Below are positions 1-5,512 of a stretch of DNA of 6,896 bases, piece after piece. A program made the translations under genes and the position numbers. Source of the stretch: Candidatus Omnitrophota bacterium (lineage in GTDB: Bacteria; Omnitrophota; Gorgyraeia; Gygaellales; Profunditerraquicolaceae); contig CAIRWO010000058.1 in assembly GCA_903882345.1 (NCBI GenBank), forward strand, positions 1 to 6,896. Reading direction: 5' to 3'. The notes below the pieces were generated by a model, which worked only from the letters and a program-made list of their open reading frames with translations, was not told where the DNA came from and made no database searches. Within the stretch, counting starts at the first letter, position 1; each line of letters opens with the position of its first letter.

Positions 1-621
1 ATATTATCCGCGGATTTCAGCTGCCTCGCTAAGGAAATAAAAGCGGTTGAGAAGGCAGGGGCTGACCTTATCCATATCGATATTATGGACGGCCACTTTG
101 TGCCGAACCTTACTATCGGCCCTGCCGTAGTTAGGGATATCAAGCGCCATACCCTGCTGCCTCTTGATGTGCACTTGATGATCGAAAATCCGGGGGAATT
201 CATTGAGCGCTTTGCCGACGCGGGAAGCGATATGATCACCATGCATATTGAGACAGTAAGCATTCCTTGTTTTAAGTCACTGGTTCGCAGTTTAAAACGC
301 CGCCGGATAAGAACCGGTATATCCCTGAATCCGCTTACGCCGATGAAAAAGATCGGCCCTTTGCTTGGCGTTTGCGATTTTGTCCTGGTGATGTCCGTGA
401 ATCCCGGTTTCGGCGGACAGGAATTTATCCCGGCAGTGCTGCCGAAGATAAAACAGCTGCGCAGCGTATTTAATAAGGCAATTTCCGTAGACGGTGGGAT
501 CAATGAACAAAATGCCAAGTTGGTAATCAATGCCGGCGCAAACATCCTTGCCGCCGGTTCATATATTTTTAAATCAAAAAATTATAAAGAGGCGATAAGG
601 AGATTAAGATGTGCGAAATGA
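1..621 (+). CDS. rpe: Ribulose-phosphate 3-epimerase, 5'-truncated by window edge
   Basis: Interconverts D-ribulose 5-phosphate and D-xylulose 5-phosphate in the cytosolic pentose phosphate pathway (family knowledge). The reading frame is open from base 1, and the first visible residues ILSADF match the conserved start of the family, normally preceded by a few residues ending in P-S, so only about 6-10 residues are missing. Numbering from base 1, the TIM-barrel metal ligands are all visible: His25 and Asp27 in IHIDIMDG, His58 in DVHLM and Asp164 in VDGG; Asp27 and Asp164 are also the acid/base pair. The phosphate-binding loops are MSVNPGFGGQ (about 131-140) and VDGGIN/AAGS. There are 206 codons here, so the full protein would be near the usual 215-225 residues with a short C-terminus. 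The internal ATG at 85 lies inside the active-site strand and is not the start. The 3' end overlaps the next gene by 13 nt, implying co-transcription. Confidence 0.96.
   Translation: MLSADFSCLAKEIKAVEKAGADLIHIDIMDGHFVPNLTIGPAVVRDIKRHTLLPLDVHLMIENPGEFIERFADAGSDMITMHIETVSIPCFKSLVRSLKRRRIRTGISLNPLTPMKKIGPLLGVCDFVLVMSVNPGFGGQEFIPAVLPKIKQLRSVFNKAISVDGGINEQNAKLVINAGANILAAGSYIFKSKNYKEAIRRLRCAK
597..602 (+). promoter_or_regulatory. Shine-Dalgarno that decides the mutase start
   Basis: AAGGAG lies inside the end of rpe, 6 nt before the ATG at 609. A second in-frame ATG at 618 forms an ATGA overlap with the rpe stop, but it would be 15 nt from this site, so the ATG at 609 is preferred. Confidence 0.65.
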
Positions 622-2030
622 AGGTAGAGATTAAATTCGGCACCGATGGCTGGAGAGGGGTAATCAGCGATAATTTTACTTTTGAGAATGTCCGCAGGGT
701 AGCGCAGGCAACTGCGGATTATTATAACGCTAAACTGCTTGGCAGCGGCCAAAAGGCCCGTTTAGCCGTGGGTTATGACACCCGTTTTCTATCAGAAAAA
801 TATGCTCAAATCCTAAGTGAAGTCTTTGTGCAAAACGGCATAGATATAATTATTTCAGATCGGGCTGTGCCTACTCCTACATTAAGCTTTGCCGTAAAAC
901 ACAGGGGGCTTGACGGGGGCGTAATGATCACTGCCAGCCATAATCCGGCAGAATACAACGGCATAAAGATCAAGACTTCTCTCGGCGGAGCCGCAGGCGT
1001 GGAGATCACAGAAGAAATAGAAAGGCTTATTGTCCAGCGGCCGGAGGTAAAACTTAGGGCAGCAGGAAAATTGACTAAGGCCGACCTGACAAAGGATTAT
1101 ATAAAATTTTTACGCCAGTATATTAATTTGTCGAAAATAAAGGATTCCCGTTTCCGGGTATTGGTTGACCCGATGTACGGTAGCGGAAGTAATTTTATTA
1201 AGGACGTTTTAAAAGGGACAAAGATCAGGCTGGATTTTATCCGCCAGGAGATTAATCCTTCTTTTGGCGGCTTAAGGCCGGAACCGGTACTGGAGAACCT
1301 CTTAAATACGCAAAAGATAATAAAGGCAGGAAAATTCGACATTTGTTTAGTGCTGGACGGAGACGCTGACAGGATAGCGGCATTTACGGGCGAAGGTGAA
1401 TTCATTAATCCCCAGAAAGTTCTCGGGCTTTTGATCCTGCATCTTGTGCAGGATCGTAAAATGTCCGGGGCGGTAGTAAAGACAATCGTTGGCAGCAACA
1501 TGCTGGATAATATTACCAATAAACTAAGCCTAAAACTTTATGAAACGCCGGTTGGTTTTAAATATATCTCTGAATTAATGATCAACGAAAATGTCCTTGT
1601 CGGCGGAGAAGAGGCAGGCGGCATGGGTTTTAAGGATTACATACCAGAGAGGGACGGTTCTCTTGCCGGGCTCTTACTTCTTGAAATGATGATCCAACGG
1701 AAAAAACCGATCTCACGGATTTTAAAGGAAATGGAAAAAGAGTTCGGCAGGTACTATTACGTAAAAGACAGCATGGAGCTGAAAGATTTAAATATCGATA
1801 TACATGAGTTCAAGCGGATCAAGGAACTTTTGGGTAAGCAAGTAGTGGAAGTAAAAGATCACGACGGCGTAAAATTGATCTGTTCGGATAGAAGCTGGCT
1901 GATGTTCAGGGGCTCCGGGACTGAGCCGATCATGCGGGTTTACGCGGAATCAAAAAGTTCAGGCCGCGCCAATAAACTACTTGAATTTGGGAAAAAGTTG
2001 ATCCTTAAAGGCGGTAAAGAGATTGTATAA
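609..2030 (+). CDS. Phosphoglucomutase/phosphomannomutase family protein
   Basis: Alpha-D-phosphohexomutase that moves phosphate between C1 and C6 of glucose or mannose phosphates through a phosphoserine intermediate, feeding glycogen, nucleotide-sugar or cell-envelope synthesis (family knowledge). The 473-residue length is normal. Visible motifs are the N-terminal KFGTDGWRG (9-17), the catalytic serine loop TASHNP (108-113, Ser110), the metal loop DGDADR (250-255), the sugar-recognition loop GEEAGG (333-338) and the C-terminal phosphate-binding loop RGSGTEP (434-440). All four domains are therefore present. FGTDGWRG and RGSGTEP argue against GlmM, which usually has FGTDGVRG and RPSGTEP. Glucose versus mannose preference cannot be read from the sequence. 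One oddity is Ala336 where family members usually carry serine (GEESGG/GEMSGH). ATG 609 is chosen by its Shine-Dalgarno; it overlaps rpe by 13 nt, and the 3' end overlaps plsC by 8 nt. Confidence 0.93.
   Translation: MCEMKVEIKFGTDGWRGVISDNFTFENVRRVAQATADYYNAKLLGSGQKARLAVGYDTRFLSEKYAQILSEVFVQNGIDIIISDRAVPTPTLSFAVKHRGLDGGVMITASHNPAEYNGIKIKTSLGGAAGVEITEEIERLIVQRPEVKLRAAGKLTKADLTKDYIKFLRQYINLSKIKDSRFRVLVDPMYGSGSNFIKDVLKGTKIRLDFIRQEINPSFGGLRPEPVLENLLNTQKIIKAGKFDICLVLDGDADRIAAFTGEGEFINPQKVLGLLILHLVQDRKMSGAVVKTIVGSNMLDNITNKLSLKLYETPVGFKYISELMINENVLVGGEEAGGMGFKDYIPERDGSLAGLLLLEMMIQRKKPISRILKEMEKEFGRYYYVKDSMELKDLNIDIHEFKRIKELLGKQVVEVKDHDGVKLICSDRSWLMFRGSGTEPIMRVYAESKSSGRANKLLEFGKKLILKGGKEIV
1433..1455 (+). 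repeat. Perfect 9-bp inverted repeat inside the mutase gene
   Basis: GATCCTGCA (1433-1441) and TGCAGGATC (1447-1455) are exact reverse complements around a 5-nt loop TCTTG. The stretch encodes residues ILHLVQD of the mutase in an alpha-helical region. The inverted repeat is a direct observation; any RNA-level role is unproven, and no T-run follows, so it is not a canonical terminator. Confidence 0.6.
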
Positions 2031-2625
2031 ATTTGGCAGGTTCCTTTGTTGGGTTTACTGCGGATTTTTTATCCGGCTGAAGGTCAGCGGTAAAGAAAAT
2101 ATCCCTAAAAAGGGCGGATTTGTTTTAGCAAGTAATCACATCAGCTATCTTGATCCGCTGGTGTTGGGGTTTGCCTGCCCGCGTGACTTAAATTTCATGG
2201 CAAAAGAAGAATTGTTCCGTAATCGCTTTTTTGGCGGGATGATCAGAAGCGTAGGCGCTTTTCCCGTAAAGAGAAAAACCGCGGATCTTTCAGCGATTAA
2301 AGAAGCGGTCAAGCGGGTGCGTTCGGGAAAGGGGCTGGTTTTATTTCCGGAGGGCGGCCGCGGTGACGGCCTGGAGTTAGGCAAGCCCGAAGCGGGCATA
2401 GGATTCATTACGGCAAAAGCGCAAGCGCCGGTAATCCCGGTTTTTATTAAAGGTACAGAGCAGGCCTTGGCTAAAGGAAGCAGATCAATGAGGCATGCCA
2501 AAGTGAGCGTTGTTTTCGGAAAGCAAATTTCCGTTGAAAGAAAGATGCCTTATCAGGATACGGCTCAGTTGATAATGGATAATATCAGGCATCTGGGTAT
2601 TTCCCCTGTCCTTTCGGGTGTTTAA
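2023..2625 (+). CDS. plsC: 1-acyl-sn-glycerol-3-phosphate acyltransferase (PlsC family)
   Basis: Likely acylates lysophosphatidic acid at sn-2 to give phosphatidic acid, the second acylation of membrane phospholipid synthesis, at the inner face of the cytoplasmic membrane (family knowledge). The 200-residue protein shows the acyltransferase blocks in order: NHISYLDP (38-45) with the catalytic His39-X4-Asp44, GAFPVKR (78-84), FPEGGR (108-113) and VIPVFIKGT (137-145). FPEGGR differs from the usual FPEGTR. The N-terminus is a short hydrophobic segment (about residues 7-17), consistent with membrane association. The start is a TTG: an in-frame TGA at 1999-2001 blocks extension, no ATG or GTG occurs before block I, and translation from TTG gives the expected family N-terminus. 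The Shine-Dalgarno is weak (AAAGAG just upstream). The 8-nt overlap with the mutase suggests translational coupling. Acylation of another lysolipid cannot be excluded. Confidence 0.9.
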   Translation: MYKFGRFLCWVYCGFFIRLKVSGKENIPKKGGFVLASNHISYLDPLVLGFACPRDLNFMAKEELFRNRFFGGMIRSVGAFPVKRKTADLSAIKEAVKRVRSGKGLVLFPEGGRGDGLELGKPEAGIGFITAKAQAPVIPVFIKGTEQALAKGSRSMRHAKVSVVFGKQISVERKMPYQDTAQLIMDNIRHLGISPVLSGV

Positions 2626-2636
2626 AAGGTAACAGG
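2605..2636 (+). other. Inverted repeat spanning the plsC stop codon
   Basis: CCTGTCCTTT (2605-2614) can pair with AAAGG (2625-2629) plus ACAGG (2632-2636), leaving a TA bulge and a 10-nt loop that contains most of the stop codon. The T7 run at 2651-2657 begins 14 nt after the stem, too far for a typical intrinsic terminator. It may be a weak or non-canonical terminator, or a 3'-end stabilising stem. Confidence 0.3.
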
Positions 2637-2655
2637 AGTTAGGAGGTGGCTTTTT

Positions 2656-2690
2656 TTAGGTGTTAGGTATTAGGTGCTGGGTTTTAGGAT
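2656..2690 (+). repeat. Degenerate 7-bp tandem repeat, five units (TTAGGTG-like)
   Basis: Five consecutive heptamers in exact 7-nt register read TTAGGTG, TTAGGTA, TTAGGTG, CTGGGTT and TTAGGAT. A further TTAGGAG lies upstream at 2639-2645 but out of register. The array sits in the only sizeable intergenic space, between plsC and rpsA. It encodes no visible protein. It resembles in form the heptanucleotide short tandem repeats known from cyanobacterial intergenic regions; its function here is unknown. Confidence 0.75.
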
Positions 2691-2744
2691 AAAATAAAAA
2701 ATTAAAAAGATACTTATTGTTTCATTTGAGGAGGAAGTTTAAAA
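2689..2744 (+). promoter_or_regulatory. A/T-rich rpsA leader with strong Shine-Dalgarno
   Basis: Between the heptamer array and the rpsA ATG lies a strongly A/T-rich stretch (2689-2708), followed by weak -10-like candidates (GATACT at 2709-2714, TATTGT at 2715-2720). I could not find a matching -35 at proper spacing. The Shine-Dalgarno GAGGAGG (2728-2734) is one of the strongest in the window and lies 10 nt before ATG 2745, fitting a highly translated ribosomal protein gene. A separate rpsA promoter here is plausible but not demonstrated. Confidence 0.4.
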
Positions 2745-4286
2745 ATGTCAGAAGACAGGTCTATATTAGAGGAGCTTTACAAGCAAAGTATAAAGATAGT
2801 CAAGGAAGGTGAAGTAGTAAAAGGAAAAATTGTTTCCATAAAGTCAAAAGAGGTGATCGTAGACGTTGGCTTCAAATCCGAAGGGATCGTTCCGGTAGCG
2901 GAGTTTGGCCGGGAAGACCTGGAAGTAGACAAAGAACTCGATTTTCTCGTTGAGTCGATCGAGAACGACGCGGGGATCATCACGCTTTCCCGGGAAAAGG
3001 CACAGCGTATCAAGGGGTGGTATAAGATCGTCAAGAACCAGACCGAAGGGGATTTGGTAGAAGGCAGGCCGGTCAAAAAGGTAAAAGGCGGTTTTATCGT
3101 TGATGTTATGGGCATAGAAGGATTTTTACCTGCTTCTTTGTCCGCCTTTAAGGGGGTTTTGGATAAAGATATCCTGGGTAAGCCGTTCAAATTTAAAATT
3201 GTCAAGATCAACAATATGCGGCACAGTATAATCCTTTCCCGCCGCGAGGCCTTGCATAAAGAGAAAGAGGCGGTTAAAGAAAAGATCTGGCAGGACTTGA
3301 AGATCGGCAATATCTATTCCGGCATGATAAAGGCGATCACCGATTTCGGCGCGTTTATCGATTTAGGCGGAGTTGACGGGTTATTGCACATAACCGATAT
3401 GTCATGGTCAAAGATCAGCCATCCTTCCGAAGTGGTTGCCTTAGGCGATAAGATCGAAGTGATGGTGCTTAATTTCGATAAAGAATCCGGGAAAGTTTCG
3501 CTTGGCCTTAAGCAGCGCCTGCCTGACCCGTGGCAGGACGTGGAAACAAAATATTCCGTGGCTGCAAAAGTAAAGGGGAAGGTGGTAAACATCCTTCCTT
3601 ACGGAGTATTTGTTGAGCTGGAAAAGGGGATCGAAGGTTTGATCCACATTTCGGAAATGTCATGGACAAAGCGGGTAAATAATCCCAGCGAGATGTTTGC
3701 CGTCGGAGATATGGTTGAGGCGCAGATATTGAGCATTGAAAAGGATTCACGCAGGATCTCCTTGAGCCTTAAACAACTGGAACAGAATCCGTGGCTGGAG
3801 GCAGAAGCAAAATATCCTGCCGGCAGCACCGTGCAAGGCAAGGTCCGGGGCTTTACCGATTACGGGGCATTCGTGGAATTAGACGGCAACCTTGAGGGCA
3901 TGATCCACGTTTCGGACATGTCCTGGACAAAGAGGGTAGCCCATCCGCAGGATGTTTTGAAAAAAGGCCAGAAAGTCGACGTGATCGTAATTTCCGTAGA
4001 CGCGCAGAACCGCAGGATTTCTTTGGGGCTTAAACAGCTTCAGCCGAACCCCTGGGCGGAGATCGCCGTCAAATACCCCCTGGATACGGTATTGGAAACC
4101 GAAGTAGTGAATATTACCGATTTCGGGGTGTTCGTAAAAATAAGCGAAGATCTGGAAGGCTTGATTTACGCCAGCGAGATCGATAAAGAAAAGGTCAGCC
4201 AACTTAAGCCGGGAGACAAACTACAGGCTAAGGTAATGAAGGTTGATGTTGAGCAGGCAAAGATAGGTTTGTCAGCGCGACTATAA
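2745..4286 (+). CDS. rpsA: 30S ribosomal protein S1
   Basis: Binds mRNA on the small ribosomal subunit and helps unfold and dock transcripts for initiation (family knowledge). The 513 residues contain six S1-type OB folds at roughly 19-85, 101-166, 187-256, 273-343, 360-430 and 447-513. Domains 3-6 carry the typical GxFV/GAFI core and the HISEMSW-like strand (HITDMSW 215-221, HISEMSW 301-307, HVSDMSW 388-394, then YASEID 475-480). Linkers between the later domains end in conserved DPW or NPW (261-263, 348-350, 435-437). Domains 1 and 2 are more divergent, as in ribosome-anchoring S1 domains. The length is a little below the about 557 residues of E. coli S1, with no C-terminal extension after domain 6. 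ATG 2745 has a strong Shine-Dalgarno 10 nt upstream. tyrS follows after 38 nt. Confidence 0.96.
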   Translation: MSEDRSILEELYKQSIKIVKEGEVVKGKIVSIKSKEVIVDVGFKSEGIVPVAEFGREDLEVDKELDFLVESIENDAGIITLSREKAQRIKGWYKIVKNQTEGDLVEGRPVKKVKGGFIVDVMGIEGFLPASLSAFKGVLDKDILGKPFKFKIVKINNMRHSIILSRREALHKEKEAVKEKIWQDLKIGNIYSGMIKAITDFGAFIDLGGVDGLLHITDMSWSKISHPSEVVALGDKIEVMVLNFDKESGKVSLGLKQRLPDPWQDVETKYSVAAKVKGKVVNILPYGVFVELEKGIEGLIHISEMSWTKRVNNPSEMFAVGDMVEAQILSIEKDSRRISLSLKQLEQNPWLEAEAKYPAGSTVQGKVRGFTDYGAFVELDGNLEGMIHVSDMSWTKRVAHPQDVLKKGQKVDVIVISVDAQNRRISLGLKQLQPNPWAEIAVKYPLDTVLETEVVNITDFGVFVKISEDLEGLIYASEIDKEKVSQLKPGDKLQAKVMKVDVEQAKIGLSARL

Positions 4287-4292
4287 CTTAGG

Positions 4293-4326
4293 ATAGGGAC
4301 GGTTCTTGAAAGAGGGCCGTCCCTAT
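4293..4326. repeat. Perfect 10-bp inverted repeat covering the tyrS start (REP-like)
   Basis: ATAGGGACGG (4293-4302) and CCGTCCCTAT (4317-4326) are exact reverse complements around a 14-nt loop, which can add a small inner TCT/AGA stem. The right arm includes the first two bases of the tyrS ATG, and the loop includes the only Shine-Dalgarno-like sequence, AGAGGG (4311-4316). No T-run follows, so it is not a standard intrinsic terminator. The GGGACGG...CCGTCCC form resembles small palindromic REP/MITE-like elements scattered between genes in many bacteria. That assignment is inference from one copy. Confidence 0.75.
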
Positions 4327-5512
4327 GACTACGATGATAAAAGATATTGAGAAGCAGTTGCAAATTATCAAGCGCGGAGCGGTTGAGATAATTTCTGAAC
4401 CGGAGCTAAGGCAGAAATTAGAGCAGAGCATTGCCAAAAATAAGCCGCTGCGGGTGAAAGCCGGATTTGATCCGACAGCCCCTGACCTGCACCTGGGCCA
4501 CACCGTTTTACTGAGGAAATTAAAACAATTTCAGGATCTGGGCCATAAAATCTTTTTTCTCATCGGCGACTTTACCGGCCGTATCGGGGATCCCACCGGC
4601 AGGTCCGAATTAAGGAAGCAGCTTACCGCGGAAGAAGTGGCAAAAAATGCCCAGACATACAAGAAGCAGGTATGCAAAATTTTAGATATGGATAAGATCG
4701 ATGTCGTATTTAACAGCGCCTGGTTTGATAAGATGCCTGTACTGGAAATGCTTAAGCTGACCACTCATATAACGGTATCCCAGACACTGGCGCGTGCCGA
4801 TTTTAAGAAACGGCTGTCAAAAAACGAGAATATTTCTTTACTTGAGTTTATGTATCCGTTGCTTCAGGGTTATGATTCCGTCCAATTGGAGGCAGATATA
4901 GAATTAGGCGGCACGGATCAAATTTTTAATTTACTGGTCGGCAGGGATATCCAAAAAGATTTTGGCCAGGCTCAACAGGTAGTCATTACCATGCCGCTTT
5001 TGGAAGGCACGGACGGCGTCCAGAAAATGAGCAAGTCCTACGGAAATTATATCGGCATTAACGAAGAGGCGGGCTCGATGTTCGGTAAGATCATGTCGAT
5101 TTCCGACGAGCTGATGCTTAAGTATTATACGCTCCTGACGGACGCGGATCTAGATGCCGTTAAGGCGATGCATCCTAAGGAGGAAAAATTGAGGCTGGCG
5201 GAGATTATTGTCAGCCAATACCACTCGGTGGAATCCGCTGCTAAAGCCAGGACCGAGTTTGAGCGCGTATTTAGTTCAAAACAGCTGCCCGAAGAGATGG
5301 AAGAATATGTTATCCCTCTTTCCGGAGTGACGGTGATAGATCTCCTTGTCCGTGCGAAAGCCGCAAAAAGCAGGAACGAAGCCCGTCGGCTGATCGAGCA
5401 GGGAGGGGTGAATTTTGACGGTTTGAATATTAGTGATGAAAATATCGTGATCAATTCCGGGGGCGTACTGAAAGTAGGCAAGAGGCGCTTCTTAAAGATA
5501 TTGGTTCGCTAA
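4325..5512 (+). CDS. tyrS: Tyrosyl-tRNA synthetase
   Basis: Class I aminoacyl-tRNA synthetase that activates tyrosine with ATP and charges tRNA-Tyr in the cytosol (family knowledge). The 395-residue protein has the Rossmann catalytic domain with the HIGH-type motif HLGH (56-59) inside AGFDPTAPDLHLGH, then GDFTGRIGDPTGRS (81-94), YPLLQGYD (177-184), GGTDQ (195-199) and the KMSKS loop (234-238). A C-terminal S4-like RNA-binding domain occupies about 335-395. The intact KMSKS and the AGFDPTAPDLHLGH style place it with the TyrZ-like subgroup rather than the E. coli/Bacillus TyrS subgroup with KFGKT/KFGKS. ATG 4325 has a weak Shine-Dalgarno (AGAGGG, 8 nt spacer); ATG 4334, three codons in, is an alternative with no properly spaced site. 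No T-box leader fits in the 38-nt gap. The stop overlaps the next gene as TAATG. Confidence 0.96.
   Translation: MTTMIKDIEKQLQIIKRGAVEIISEPELRQKLEQSIAKNKPLRVKAGFDPTAPDLHLGHTVLLRKLKQFQDLGHKIFFLIGDFTGRIGDPTGRSELRKQLTAEEVAKNAQTYKKQVCKILDMDKIDVVFNSAWFDKMPVLEMLKLTTHITVSQTLARADFKKRLSKNENISLLEFMYPLLQGYDSVQLEADIELGGTDQIFNLLVGRDIQKDFGQAQQVVITMPLLEGTDGVQKMSKSYGNYIGINEEAGSMFGKIMSISDELMLKYYTLLTDADLDAVKAMHPKEEKLRLAEIIVSQYHSVESAAKARTEFERVFSSKQLPEEMEEYVIPLSGVTVIDLLVRAKAAKSRNEARRLIEQGGVNFDGLNISDENIVINSGGVLKVGKRRFLKILVR

Noticed and set aside
1097..1519. Long antisense open frame (140 codons) opposite the mutase gene
   Set aside because: It lies fully inside a gene with strong family motifs, has no recognisable domain and reads as a shadow frame.
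1650..1661. Second copy of AGGGACGGTTCT, identical to the left arm and loop start of the palindrome at 4295-4306
   Set aside because: It encodes the conserved ERDGS motif of the mutase and has no matching right arm; one 12-nt match between any two places in a window this size is expected by chance.
2777..3310. Antisense open frame of 177 codons opposite rpsA
   Set aside because: It is rich in Ser/Thr/Pro/Ile as expected from the reverse complement of an S1 gene, and has no recognisable domain.
3658..3938. DNA-level repeat around the MSWTKRV-encoding segments in rpsA
   Set aside because: These are homologous strands of successive S1 domains, normal for the family, not a separate repeat element.
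4287..4324. T-box riboswitch upstream of tyrS
   Set aside because: The gap is only 38 nt, far too short for a T-box leader, and no T-box consensus is visible.
4293..4326. Rho-independent terminator for rpsA
   Set aside because: The stem is strong, but no T-run follows on either side and the right arm enters the tyrS start codon.
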